A DNA stretch of 24,237 bases from IMG/VR virus record IMGVR_UViG_3300032093_000819, positions 1 to 24,237 of that record. One strand, given 5' to 3'. The notes beneath the pieces are model-generated. The model searched no databases, was not told where the DNA came from, and saw only the letters and a program-made list of their open reading frames with translations. Source of the stretch: a virus. Below, piece after piece: positions 1-5,155 of this stretch (positions are counted from its first letter, which is position 1; the number at the start of each line of letters is the position of its first letter). The position numbers were made by a program, and so were the translations under genes.

Positions 1-54
1 CCATATTTTAGAATGTCCGATTTGTCCTACTAGAGCGCCCATTTTGGCGCTAAT

Positions 55-70
55 TGTGATGCTAATCACA
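55..70. promoter_or_regulatory. CRP/GlxR-type palindrome, site 1
   Basis: Perfect TGTGA-TGCTAA-TCACA, extended to TTGTGA/TCACAA (54-71). Its centre is 72.5 bp before the start of the -10 at 135. The consensus matches actinobacterial CRP/GlxR and E. coli CRP; binding is inferred. Confidence 0.65.
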
Positions 71-111
71 AAGATTTTTTTCAATTCGCACCATATGTCC
101 GAATTGTCTCC

Positions 112-140
112 TTGAAATTGTCGGTGGGGTCGTGTATTGT
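112..140 (+). promoter_or_regulatory. Promoter P1 with TGTC box
   Basis: TTGAAA (112-117), 17-nt spacer, TATTGT (135-140). The spacer holds TGTCGGTGG (119-127) exactly 7 nt before the -10. It drives the gene at 250. Confidence 0.65.
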
Positions 141-249
141 TATAGACATAAGATAAAAACTAAATAAAAGGGTATGAGCCTAGCAAATAATCCGAAAGGT
201 GAGCCTAGCAAATAAGACCCACTAACTACTAATGAAAGGAGCATAACAA

Positions 250-417
250 ATGCTTACTCAAAAAACTTTAGATAAAATCGTGTATGAATATCAACACGGC
301 GGTGTTTCTCAACACCACCCAGAGATTTCTTTCTCTGAGCGTAAGGCTCTCTTGCGTTATCTATTCTCGCTACCTACTAAGTGTAGCCCTGAGTGTGAGG
401 CAACTCACACTAACTAA
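250..417 (+). CDS. Small hypothetical protein (55 aa)
   Basis: Not recognised. The start is set by TGAAAGGAG about 10 nt upstream and the frame runs clean to TAA at 415. A different frame (from 284) is a shadow with no ribosome site. The product is hydrophilic, has a His-rich stretch (QHGGVSQHHPE, about residues 15-25) and two Cys near the C terminus. It is the first gene after promoter P1. The 3' end of the coding region contains a perfect CRP-like palindrome (394-409) upstream of promoter P2, so the coding and control sequences overlap. Confidence 0.7.
   Translation: MLTQKTLDKIVYEYQHGGVSQHHPEISFSERKALLRYLFSLPTKCSPECEATHTN
394..409. promoter_or_regulatory. CRP/GlxR-type palindrome, site 2
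   Basis: Perfect TGTGA-GGCAAC-TCACA, extended by G/C to 6+6 bp, inside the 3' end of the preceding gene. The centre lies 52.5 bp before the -10 start at 454. Confidence 0.65.
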
Positions 418-430
418 GCGGCGTGTCGTC

Positions 431-459
431 TTGATAATGTCGCCTCTCTCTGATAGTAT
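431..459 (+). promoter_or_regulatory. Promoter P2 with TGTC box
   Basis: TTGATA (431-436), 17 nt, TAGTAT (454-459), with TGTCGCCTC (438-446) 7 nt before the -10. It is preceded by GGCGTGTCG (419-427), a motif that recurs in other intergenic blocks. It drives the gene at 493. Confidence 0.65.
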
Positions 460-492
460 TCCAATATAACAAAATGAAAGGTAGGTAGCCAA

Positions 493-693
493 ATGAGTGC
501 TAATCTATACAATGTCCAATCCCTACTAGTAGGCAAGGCTTATCGTAGCCGTTCCCTAGAGGGTGTAATCGTAGATGCTGAAAAGCATCCTAAAGCCGTA
601 TGGTATGATAACGCTGAGGCGTATCTAGTCCGTATCCGCCCTACACACGGGCTCTCTGATAAGTATCGCACAATAGCGGTAGCGTGTGATTAG
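493..693 (+). CDS. Hypothetical protein, paralogue of the protein at 2583 (66 aa)
   Basis: Function unknown. It has a ribosome site ATGAAAGGTAGG upstream. The protein shares an LLV...Y...SL...AEK...EA...R.RPT...D...T.AV pattern with the 71-aa product at 2583-2798, so the two are probably paralogues from an in-phage duplication. It is short and soluble, without signal peptide or membrane segment. The stop overlaps the CRP-like palindrome at 685-700. Confidence 0.8.
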   Translation: MSANLYNVQSLLVGKAYRSRSLEGVIVDAEKHPKAVWYDNAEAYLVRIRPTHGLSDKYRTIAVACD

Positions 694-700
694 TATCACA
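685..700. promoter_or_regulatory. CRP/GlxR-type palindrome, site 3
   Basis: Perfect TGTGA-TTAGTA-TCACA, extended to GTGTGA/TCACAC. The centre is 52.5 bp before the -10 start at 745, the same spacing as site 2. Confidence 0.65.
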
Positions 701-721
701 CCTACGCCCTAGCGTGTCGGC

Positions 722-750
722 TTGATAATGTCGGTGCTAGGGTGTAGCCT
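722..750 (+). promoter_or_regulatory. Promoter P3 with TGTC box
   Basis: TTGATA (722-727), 17 nt, TAGCCT (745-750), TGTCGGTGC (729-737). It is preceded by GCGTGTCG as at P2. It drives the genes at 793-1288. Confidence 0.6.
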
Positions 751-792
751 AAAGGCACAAGATAAAGAACTAAAAGAAAAGGAATAAAGTAA

Positions 793-951
793 ATGAAAAT
801 AGAAACTGCGATTTGGAATGGTAAGAAAACTAGAGTGTTAGCCGTTCCGTCATTCTCTACCTCAGATGAGGCACTAGAGTTTCTAAAAGAAATAAAGAAA
901 CTAGATAAAGACGCTACACTTACTATTACTTCAGTAAGTCAATATAAGTAA
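793..951 (+). CDS. Small hypothetical protein (52 aa)
   Basis: Not recognised. The ATG follows AAAAGGAATAAAGTAA. The protein begins MKIETAIWNG, ends in a beta-like TLTITSVSQ stretch and has a charged middle helix (about residues 24-40). It is first of a three-gene run (793-1288) behind promoter P3, with short gaps. Confidence 0.7.
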   Translation: MKIETAIWNGKKTRVLAVPSFSTSDEALEFLKEIKKLDKDATLTITSVSQYK

Positions 952-966
952 AAGGAAAATAAATAA

Positions 967-1125
967 ATGATGACTAAATGGGATACTATTCAGGCAGACT
1001 TAGAACCTATCACCCCTAAGTATTGGGGAGATGAAGCAGAACTAGAGGAAGAAGAAAACGAACTCTCTCTAGATGAACTATTAGAAAATAAAGAAAACGA
1101 ACTAAACGAAATGGAAATGGAGTAA
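967..1125 (+). CDS. Small acidic protein (52 aa)
   Basis: Not recognised. The start is a tandem ATG ATG after AAAAGGAAAATAA. The C-terminal half is almost entirely Glu/Asn/Leu, very acidic, and probably an extended helix. Such acidic mini-proteins in phages sometimes mimic DNA or bind basic host proteins, but nothing here shows that. The stop is 5 nt before the next ATG. Confidence 0.7.
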   Translation: MMTKWDTIQADLEPITPKYWGDEAELEEEENELSLDELLENKENELNEMEME

Positions 1126-1129
1126 TAAA

Positions 1130-1288
1130 ATGTGGGATAGAGATTTCTTAGGTATCCACTTAGACGGATTTGGATTTACAATAGATAGCGCTTGGTTTTA
1201 TCTATCTATTAGTTATAATCTGCTACTAATAGCGGGAGCGTTTATTCTTGCCCGCCGATTTTATCTAAAGCGTAAGCGTGTGAGGTAA
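1130..1288 (+). CDS. Small membrane protein (52 aa)
   Basis: An N-terminal polar stretch (MWDRDFLGIHLDG) precedes one hydrophobic segment at about residues 22-41, followed by a strongly basic tail (RRFYLKRKRVR). By the positive-inside rule the C terminus should be cytoplasmic. No family recognised. It has no strong ribosome site of its own and starts 5 nt after the previous stop, so coupling is likely. The stop lies inside the CRP-like palindrome at 1279-1294. Confidence 0.7.
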   Translation: MWDRDFLGIHLDGFGFTIDSAWFYLSISYNLLLIAGAFILARRFYLKRKRVR

Positions 1289-1294
1289 ATCACA
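1279..1294. promoter_or_regulatory. CRP/GlxR-type palindrome, site 4
   Basis: Perfect TGTGA-GGTAAA-TCACA over the stop of the preceding gene. It is not near a promoter. A degenerate copy (CATGA-N6-TCACA, 1414-1429) sits 62.5 bp before the -10 of P4. Confidence 0.6.
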
Positions 1295-1528
1295 AAAAGG
1301 ATCGGCGTGTCGATTTGACAAATCGGCAGCTGGCCCGCACGTTTTTGCGGGCGTTATCCACAGCTTTATACACAGGTGTGGAAAACCCCTGGATTTTGAG
1401 CGTGAGTTATCCACATGACCTAAATCACAAAAATAGTTTTGCGACACGCCCGAAAAACGGGTCAAAATGTCAGTGGTCTATGGTAGCCTATAGGCATAAG
1501 ATAAAAAAAGAAAGGTAGGTCAGATAAA
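1289..1528. other. Intergenic control block with DnaA-box-like cluster
   Basis: Non-coding; a 67-codon frame here is incidental. In order: GGCGTGTCG (1304-1312), a CGATTTG-A-CAAATCG palindrome (1311-1325), a GCCCGCA/TGCGGGC hairpin (1333-1352) with no T tract, DnaA-box-like 9-mers TTATCCACA (1354-1362), TTATACACA (1366-1374), reversed TGTGGAAAA (1377-1385) and TTATCCACA (1407-1415), a degenerate CRP-like site (1414-1429), CGACACGCC (1442-1450, the inverse of the first element) and promoter P4. Confidence 0.6.
1461..1489 (+). promoter_or_regulatory. Promoter P4 with TGTC box
   Basis: TGTCAGTGG (1468-1476), 7 nt, TAGCCT (1484-1489); the upstream GTCAAA (1461-1466) is a poor -35. It is followed by GGCATAAGATAAAA, similar to the start of the P1 and P3 transcripts. 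It drives the genes at 1529-2194. Confidence 0.6.
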
Positions 1529-1726
1529 ATGACTACACTAAATAAAAATGAAATAATAGAATACTTAGTAGAAAATGATTTCTGCGTTACTGATAAAGTT
1601 TGCGTATTTTGTTCAACACTTACAGATGGGTGGAATAGATTTTGCTACTCTTGTAAAGACTATAAAGGAATGATGAGCCTCTATGAAGCCGTAGAATACT
1701 ACGGAACAGATGTTCTACCTAACTAA
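1529..1726 (+). CDS. Small zinc-ribbon-like protein (65 aa)
   Basis: Two CxxC pairs, CVFC (about residues 25-28) and CYSC (about 39-42), 10 residues apart, are arranged like a minimal zinc ribbon. The N terminus is an acidic helix. The role is unknown; nucleic-acid or protein binding are both possible. The ribosome site is GAAAGGTAGG, 12 nt upstream. It is followed after 14 nt by another CxxC protein. Confidence 0.75.
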   Translation: MTTLNKNEIIEYLVENDFCVTDKVCVFCSTLTDGWNRFCYSCKDYKGMMSLYEAVEYYGTDVLPN

Positions 1727-1740
1727 GAAAGGAAAACTAA

Positions 1741-2058
1741 ATGTTAGAAATTTTTGAACTAAATGAAAATGGTGCTGGTTGGGTATCATTAGAAAATGCT
1801 TCCACTTCTACTAAACTAGATTTGGAACTTGCTTTGCTAACTAAGGCAGAAGTAAAAATGCTTTGCTATGTTTGCCACATTGAGATTGAAAAAGGTAATG
1901 CTTGCGTAAAGCATACTAAAGTAAATCTAAAAACTTGCGTTATTTGCGAGTTAGCCCACGAAGGGCTCTACTGCTCTAACTGCTTCACAGGTGAGCGTGT
2001 TCGATTAGGTAAAACGAAGTTTGCTTCAGTAATAAAACTTCACGAAGTTAGGAAATAA
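1741..2058 (+). CDS. Multi-CxxC zinc-binding protein (105 aa)
   Basis: Cysteine pairs at CYVC (about 42-45), CVIC (about 66-69) and CSNC (about 78-81), plus a Cys and a His around 54-57, suggest one or two treble-clef or ribbon zinc sites in the middle. The N-terminal 38 residues have no metal ligands. Function unknown. The ribosome site AGAAAGGAAAACTAAATG is the standard one of this arm. It sits in a P4-driven run with 1529 and 2063. Confidence 0.75.
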   Translation: MLEIFELNENGAGWVSLENASTSTKLDLELALLTKAEVKMLCYVCHIEIEKGNACVKHTKVNLKTCVICELAHEGLYCSNCFTGERVRLGKTKFASVIKLHEVRK

Positions 2059-2062
2059 AAAA

Positions 2063-2194
2063 ATGGATTATCAAATCACAATAACTTATTCAACGGATAA
2101 TGATTATCTAAATGAAAATATTGCTACATTGTTAGAAAATAGTTTGCCGTTTATTGTTGATAATGTAAAAATACATTTTGACACTGCCGAATAA
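2063..2194 (+). CDS. Small hypothetical protein (43 aa)
   Basis: Not recognised. It starts 5 nt after the previous stop, with AGGAAATAAAAAAATG as a plausible ribosome site lying in the end of the upstream gene. The pattern (MDYQITITYS... then NVKIHFD) suggests two beta strands around a helix. It is the last gene of this run; a control block follows. Confidence 0.6.
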   Translation: MDYQITITYSTDNDYLNENIATLLENSLPFIVDNVKIHFDTAE

Positions 2195-2321
2195 AATAAA
2201 AATATTTGCGGCGTTTTGATTTGACAAAATGATCAGCTGCCCGCACGAAGTATGGGGGCGATTTATCCTTTATGTCCGATTTACGATATTTCCCGAAATT
2301 CCTGCGACACGCCGAGAAATT

Positions 2322-2337
2322 TGTGATTTTTCTCACA
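2322..2337. promoter_or_regulatory. CRP/GlxR-type palindrome, site 5
   Basis: Perfect TGTGA-TTTTTC-TCACA, extended to TTGTGA/TCACAA. The centre is 73.5 bp before the -10 start at 2403. Confidence 0.65.
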
Positions 2338-2386
2338 AGGCTTGAGCGTCTCAAAATGTGGAATTACTCGCTAGTAAGTAGAAAAA

Positions 2387-2408
2387 TGTCAGTGGGTTTT
2401 GGTAAAAT
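2387..2408 (+). promoter_or_regulatory. Promoter P5 with TGTC box
   Basis: TGTCAGTGG (2387-2395), 7 nt, TAAAAT (2403-2408). No recognisable -35 hexamer at the usual distance. It drives 2435. Confidence 0.6.
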
Positions 2409-2434
2409 GTGAAACATAAAGAAAGGAAAACTAA

Positions 2435-2536
2435 ATGAAAAAATGTGAAATCTGTAAATTAGAAAAAAAATATACTCGTGAAATGAGTTTTGGAATTGTC
2501 TGCTCAATGTGTTATCTAGAAAATTACGCCTCTTGA
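2435..2536 (+). CDS. Tiny CxxC protein (33 aa)
   Basis: CEIC (residues 4-7) and CSMC (23-26) on either side of a basic/aromatic loop make a self-contained zinc knuckle. The ribosome site AGAAAGGAAAACTAAATG and promoter P5 are both well placed, which supports such a short gene. The stop TGA overlaps the start of the next promoter (TTGATGTCAGTG). Confidence 0.65.
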   Translation: MKKCEICKLEKKYTREMSFGIVCSMCYLENYAS

Positions 2537-2558
2537 TGTCAGTGCTAAATGTTATAAT
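2537..2558 (+). promoter_or_regulatory. Promoter P6 with TGTC box
   Basis: TGTCAGTGC (2537-2545), 7 nt, TATAAT (2553-2558) directly after the previous stop. Confidence 0.65.
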
Positions 2559-2582
2559 CGGCTTCTAAAGAAAGGAAAACTA

Positions 2583-2798
2583 ATGAGAAGTTATTCAATT
2601 GTGGATTTGCTAGTAGATACTTACTATGCGCCTCAGTCATTATCCCGCCGTTTCAATGGTGGAATTATCAACCACGCAGAAAAGCGTGAGGATATTTATT
2701 TACAAGAAGGCTACGAGGCTTTCGCTATTCGCTACCGCCCAACAGGTCGCTTCAATGACGAATGGGCAACAGTAGCCGTCAGGGTCGCCGATTACTAA
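2583..2798 (+). CDS. Hypothetical protein, paralogue of the protein at 493 (71 aa)
   Basis: Function unknown. It aligns with the 493-693 product: IVDLLV near the N terminus, SLS, an AEK in the middle, then EA..IRYRPT and a D..ATVAV ending. The ribosome site is AAAGAAAGGAAAACTAATG. It is flanked on both sides by TGTC-box promoters, so it forms a single-gene unit. Confidence 0.8.
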   Translation: MRSYSIVDLLVDTYYAPQSLSRRFNGGIINHAEKREDIYLQEGYEAFAIRYRPTGRFNDEWATVAVRVADY

Positions 2799-2800
2799 AA

Positions 2801-2822
2801 TGTCGGTGGCTTCCGCTATAAT
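2801..2822 (+). promoter_or_regulatory. Promoter P7 with TGTC box
   Basis: TGTCGGTGG (2801-2809), 7 nt, TATAAT (2817-2822). One of the best matches to the consensus. Confidence 0.7.
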
Positions 2823-2852
2823 CTAATCAACTAAACGAAAGGAAAACTCTAA

Positions 2853-2981
2853 ATGAAACTAGATGAATTCAAGGCTCTTGTTATAGAGCAACGCAAGGCG
2901 CAAAAGGCGCAAAACTTAGAGGCTATTTTGTCGGTGGCTTCTGCTACAATTCCAGCAACAACAGAACGAAAGGAAAACTAA
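2853..2981 (+). CDS. Small hypothetical protein (42 aa) whose 3' end holds the next promoter
   Basis: Not recognised. The ribosome site AACGAAAGGAAAACTC is strong. The first 25 residues form a charged helix with Ala/Gln/Lys repeats. The codons for residues 26-33 are the TGTCGGTGG...TACAAT promoter P8, and the last five residues (ERKEN) are encoded by the next gene's ribosome site, with the stop TAA just after it. The C terminus is therefore probably shaped by control DNA rather than function. Confidence 0.6.
   Translation: MKLDEFKALVIEQRKAQKAQNLEAILSVASATIPATTERKEN
2929..2950 (+). promoter_or_regulatory. Promoter P8 with TGTC box, inside a gene
   Basis: TGTCGGTGG (2929-2937), 7 nt with extended TGC, TACAAT (2945-2950), within the coding region of 2853-2981. 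Confidence 0.65.
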
Positions 2982-2982
2982 A

Positions 2983-3138
2983 ATGGCTAAAATGAAAGAA
3001 CTATACACCGCAATTCAGACCTGCGAAATCTGCGAAGGTAGCGGTATCTCTGGTGCGTGGGTATCTCCAGACGGAGATTATGATTTTGAGTGGTGTGAGT
3101 GTAATCCTGAACACCTAATCGTAGATGAGGATTTCTAA
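2983..3138 (+). CDS. DnaJ-type CxxCxGxG zinc-finger mini-protein (51 aa)
   Basis: CEICEGSG (residues 14-21) is the CxxCxGxG motif of DnaJ zinc fingers, and a WCEC pair at about 37-40 can complete a four-Cys site. Only one zinc module is present and there is no J domain. Such free-standing modules occur in phages with unknown roles. Start after AACGAAAGGAAAACTAAAATG; 1 nt separates it from the previous stop and 1 nt from the next ATG. Confidence 0.75.
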   Translation: MAKMKELYTAIQTCEICEGSGISGAWVSPDGDYDFEWCECNPEHLIVDEDF

Positions 3139-3139
3139 A

Positions 3140-3259
3140 ATGGAAATCTTTATCTGCGACAACTGCGACACGCTTGCCACCTTGTCGGTGGTAGGCGATA
3201 CAATAACAATTCAGAAATGCGCTTGCGTTTCTCTATTTACAACACCCGAAGCAAACTAG
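3140..3259 (+). CDS. Tiny CxxC protein (39 aa) containing a promoter
   Basis: CDNC (residues 6-9) and CAC (27-29) can form a small zinc site. The ATG is 1 nt after the previous stop, with no clear ribosome site, so it is probably translationally coupled. Codons 15-22 coincide with promoter P9. Function unknown. Confidence 0.6.
   Translation: MEIFICDNCDTLATLSVVGDTITIQKCACVSLFTTPEAN
3183..3204 (+). promoter_or_regulatory. Promoter P9 with TGTC box, inside a gene
   Basis: TGTCGGTGG (3183-3191), 7 nt, TACAAT (3199-3204), within 3140-3259. It would drive 3275 and the genes after it. Confidence 0.6.
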
Positions 3260-3274
3260 AAAGGAAAACTATAA

Positions 3275-3427
3275 ATGAAAAATATTCTCATCTCTTATCG
3301 TGTAGATGCTGAAACTGATATGGAGGCTCTTACACACCTGCGAGGCTTGATGTATTTGCTACCTGAACACTATGTAGCGAATATGGAAGTTTTTGATGTG
3401 CTAGATGTTCAGGAGGTAAATGCCTAA
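3275..3427 (+). CDS. Small hypothetical protein (50 aa)
   Basis: Not recognised. The ribosome site is AAAGGAAAACTATAAATG. MKNILISYRVDAETD at the N terminus and MEVFDVLDVQEVN near the C terminus suggest a small beta-alpha-beta fold. The stop TAA shares its last base with the next ATG (TAATG), and AGGAGGTAA just before the end is the ribosome site of the next gene. Confidence 0.7.
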   Translation: MKNILISYRVDAETDMEALTHLRGLMYLLPEHYVANMEVFDVLDVQEVNA

Positions 3428-3615
3428 TGATGACTAGAAAAGATTATATTGCTACCGCAGAAATTTTGCGGTATGTATCTGATAAAACTCACCCTGCCGT
3501 TTTTTCTAAAATGGTTGTTGATTTTGCTGAGATGTTCGCAAAAGATAATCCACGATTTGACGCAAATCGTTTTTATTCTGCGAGCAACTATAAAATTCCA
3601 AGTTTCAGAAGTTAG
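3427..3615 (+). CDS. Conserved actinophage-type hypothetical protein (62 aa)
   Basis: Resembles a small protein I recall from many phages, with a KDYIATAEILR start and FAKDNPRFDANRF near residues 37-49. Role unknown. The ribosome site AGGAGG is 9-10 nt upstream, inside the preceding gene, and the TAATG overlap means coupled translation. An antisense frame of 83 codons over the same stretch lacks any start signal and is a shadow. Confidence 0.8.
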   Translation: MMTRKDYIATAEILRYVSDKTHPAVFSKMVVDFAEMFAKDNPRFDANRFYSASNYKIPSFRS

Positions 3616-3623
3616 GAAATAAA

Positions 3624-3719
3624 ATGAAATCATTACAAGAAAAATTAGATGAAGCGGCAAAAAACTTAGAGCCAATTCTTTGGGAAATTTTGGAGGAAAT
3701 AGAAAATGAAATTACCTAA
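3624..3719 (+). CDS. Tiny acidic helical protein (31 aa)
   Basis: Not recognised. TTAGGAAATAAAATG supplies a ribosome site. The peptide is one amphipathic acidic helix (LQEKLDEAAKNLEPIL). It overlaps the next start by 14 nt. Confidence 0.5.
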   Translation: MKSLQEKLDEAAKNLEPILWEILEEIENEIT

Positions 3720-3831
3720 TAAAGAAAGAATAAAAAAAGTTTTGGAATTGCGGAGATCAAATGCCGCAACTCCAATTCCTAGCAAAAAAATTTATTCACG
3801 AAAGCGAAAGCATAAAAATAAATCTGCGTGA
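3706..3831 (+). CDS. Tiny basic protein (41 aa)
   Basis: Not recognised. The start is supported by TTGGAGGAAATAGAAAATG. About a third of its residues are Lys/Arg, ending KKIYSRKRKHKNKSA, so it probably binds nucleic acid or acidic partners. It overlaps a tiny acidic protein's gene (3624-3719), an acidic/basic pair that may be translated together. Confidence 0.55.
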   Translation: MKLPNKERIKKVLELRRSNAATPIPSKKIYSRKRKHKNKSA

Positions 3832-3906
3832 ATAAATATGCAGGCCCGCAAAAAGGAGCGGGGGCCCAAAGCTCTTTACGTGTCAAGTCCGACACGCCCT
3901 GGATTT

Positions 3907-3922
3907 TGTGAGATTTATCACA
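3907..3922. promoter_or_regulatory. CRP/GlxR-type palindrome, site 6
   Basis: Perfect TGTGA-GATTTA-TCACA, extended to TTTTGTGA/TCACAAAA. The centre is 61.5 bp before the -10 start at 3976. Confidence 0.65.
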
Positions 3923-3959
3923 AAATAAATTCAGGACACGCCGATAGCCAAATGGTAAA

Positions 3960-3981
3960 TGTCGGTGGCTTCGGCTATAAT
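3960..3981 (+). promoter_or_regulatory. Promoter P10 with TGTC box
   Basis: TGTCGGTGG (3960-3968), 7 nt, TATAAT (3976-3981). Confidence 0.7.
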
Positions 3982-4009
3982 TCCACTCTAAACAAACGAA
4001 AGGTAACAA

Positions 4010-4261
4010 ATGCTAGACACAACAAATTGGGCTTCATATCCCTTTACAGTAGAGGGCGTAGAATTCGTATCTCTATTAGACCCTAAAGGCTCTTTCTATC
4101 CGCAAGTAGAACGCCTGCCTAATGGAGTATTTACGCAGGAAAATATGCGTATGATTCTTGAACTTATCGGTAATCCTGCCAAATTTTCCCGTGAGGAATT
4201 GCAGGCAGAACTAGATTCAGTAAATCTAGGCGCTTCGCAGGCTATCGTAGCCCTAGCCTAA
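4010..4261 (+). CDS. Hypothetical protein (83 aa)
   Basis: No family named. The ribosome site CAAACGAAAGGTAAC sets the start. The N-terminal half looks like a small beta domain (YPFTVEGVEFVSLLDPKG), the C-terminal half is helical (REELQAELDSVN). It is a single-gene unit between two TGTC-box promoters, and its stop overlaps the next one. Confidence 0.75.
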   Translation: MLDTTNWASYPFTVEGVEFVSLLDPKGSFYPQVERLPNGVFTQENMRMILELIGNPAKFSREELQAELDSVNLGASQAIVALA

Positions 4262-4264
4262 TAA

Positions 4265-4286
4265 TGTCGGTGGGCTAGTGTATAAT
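4265..4286 (+). promoter_or_regulatory. Promoter P11 with TGTC box and flanking inverted repeat
   Basis: TGTCGGTGG (4265-4273), 7 nt, TATAAT (4281-4286). A perfect 9-bp inverted repeat, GTGGGCTAG (4270-4278) and CTAGCCCAC (4287-4295), brackets the -10. Confidence 0.7.
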
Positions 4287-4315
4287 CTAGCCCACTAACA
4301 AACGAAAGGAAACAA

Positions 4316-4591
4316 ATGTTATCAACCGCAACCGCTCTTATTCAGGCAACTGAAGAAAGTATTTTTGACGAGGAAGTAATGGGCTTTGCTCAGGCTTTCT
4401 GCCACCACGCTAAAGAATTGGATAACGAACAATTCGCTAAATCTATTTATGTTTATTCTTGTATGCTTGCTTCTCTCGCAGTAGATAAGGCTATGAAAGT
4501 CTTACTAAATGAGGAACAAATCATAGACCTAATGAACGCTATTGACGAACTAGAAACAATGAGAGATGAGGTAATGAAAGATGGGAAGTAA
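4316..4591 (+). CDS. Helical hypothetical protein (91 aa)
   Basis: Not recognised. The leader CAAACGAAAGGAA is the exact 13-nt complement of the unpaired segment of the ncRNA at 10953-11105. The protein is predicted all-helical, with a Cys/His pair near residues 31-33 and an acidic C terminus. It overlaps the next gene by 11 nt. Confidence 0.75.
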   Translation: MLSTATALIQATEESIFDEEVMGFAQAFCHHAKELDNEQFAKSIYVYSCMLASLAVDKAMKVLLNEEQIIDLMNAIDELETMRDEVMKDGK

Positions 4592-4856
4592 TCTCGCTTA
4601 TGACTTGGCTTCAGATGAGTTAGGCTTAGACTTGGAAAGGGCTATTGGTATTCACTTACAGAGTAATCATTACCCACCCGTTCCGTTATCTATGGTCGAA
4701 CCTTGTATAGATGCTATTGACGCTTACTATGATGAGGACTACGACAGACTTATCACACTACCCGCACCAATTACTTGGCGGGATCAAAATACCGCACCTG
4801 CTTCCGCTATCGTAGAGGCTCACCACCTAGACGCTTGGCTTCCGCAGTATGACTAA
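4581..4856 (+). CDS. Conserved actinophage hypothetical protein (91 aa)
   Basis: I recognise the pattern as a conserved but uncharacterised phage protein: ERAIGIHLQSNHYPPVP (about 20-36), a DAIDAYYDEDYD acidic stretch, and the C-terminal TAPASAIVEAHHLDAWL. Function unknown. The ribosome site is GAGGTAATGAAAG inside the upstream gene, giving coupled translation over an 11-nt overlap. Confidence 0.8.
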   Translation: MGSNLAYDLASDELGLDLERAIGIHLQSNHYPPVPLSMVEPCIDAIDAYYDEDYDRLITLPAPITWRDQNTAPASAIVEAHHLDAWLPQYD

Positions 4857-4881
4857 AATCACAGTTTCAGAGGCTACCGCT

Positions 4882-4903
4882 TGTCGGTGGCTTCTGGTAA
4901 AAT
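4882..4903 (+). promoter_or_regulatory. Promoter P12 with TGTC box
   Basis: TGTCGGTGG (4882-4890), 7 nt, TAAAAT (4898-4903). Confidence 0.65.
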
Positions 4904-4927
4904 AACAACCCTAACGAAAGGAAAAAA

Positions 4928-5080
4928 ATGGCAACAACGCTAGAAATCGGACAGACCTTCACAACTGAAAAATCAGGTGTAGTCGGTGTAATCAAGGCAG
5001 TAGATAACCACCCTTCAGGTGTGGCTCGTGTGCTTCTTGATGTAAATGGCTCAGAACGCTGGACAAGCGTATCTATCTAA
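4928..5080 (+). CDS. Small beta-rich hypothetical protein (50 aa)
   Basis: Not assigned. The sequence (EIGQTFTTEKSGVVGVIKAV... VARVLLDVNGSERWTSVSI) looks like a compact SH3-like beta barrel of a kind seen in phage accessory genes. The ribosome site is AACGAAAGGAAAAAAATG. Single-gene unit between promoters P12 and P13. Confidence 0.75.
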   Translation: MATTLEIGQTFTTEKSGVVGVIKAVDNHPSGVARVLLDVNGSERWTSVSI

Positions 5081-5103
5081 TCAAATGGCAGGGCTCACCA
5101 AAA

Positions 5104-5125
5104 TGTCGGTGGGCTCTGCTACAAT
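5104..5125 (+). promoter_or_regulatory. Promoter P13 with TGTC box
   Basis: TGTCGGTGG (5104-5112), 7 nt with extended TGC, TACAAT (5120-5125). Confidence 0.65.
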
Positions 5126-5155
5126 CTCTCTCTAACCTAAACGAAAGGAAATCAA

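Larger units (their letters stand above)
1..249 (+). other. Non-coding leader region with CRP-like site, promoter and direct repeat
   Basis: No convincing gene lies here. It holds the 14-mer TGTCCGATTTGTCC (14-27), whose reverse complement recurs at 7958 and 14397; a GCGCC/GGCGC hairpin (35-50); a CRP-like palindrome (55-70); a promoter (112-140); and the direct repeat TGAGCCTAGCAAATAA at 175-190 and 200-215. A 13-codon reading frame (174-215) spans both repeat copies but has no well-placed ribosome site. The ribosome site for the first gene, TGAAAGGAG, lies just before 250. Confidence 0.6.
2195..2434. other. Intergenic control block, second copy of the 1304-1450 module
   Basis: Non-coding on both strands as far as I can see. 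It starts GGCGTTTTGATTTGACAAA (2210-2228) and CAGCTG-CCCGCAC, closely matching 1304-1340. It then has an imperfect GCCCGCA/TGGGGGC hairpin, TGTCCGATTTACG, CGACACGCC (2305-2313), a CRP-like palindrome (2322-2337) and promoter P5. Confidence 0.6.
3832..4009. other. Intergenic control block
   Basis: GGCCCGC/GCGGGGGCC hairpin (about 3842-3867), CGACACGCC (3889-3897), a CRP-like palindrome (3907-3922), a second ACACGCC (3936-3942), promoter P10 and the ribosome site AACGAAAGG. The 82- and 76-codon frames seen here are incidental. Confidence 0.55.

Noticed and set aside
284-469. 61-codon frame overlapping the first gene
   Set aside because: Different frame from 250-417, which has the ribosome site; this one lacks a start signal and runs across promoter P2.
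1315-1518. 67-codon frame in the intergenic block
   Set aside because: It runs through hairpins, DnaA-like boxes and the promoter, and has no ribosome site.
3424-4086. Frames at 3424-3675 (minus), 3779-4009 (minus) and 3838-4086 (plus)
   Set aside because: Shadows of real genes or of the control block; no start signals and strongly repeated hairpin sequence.
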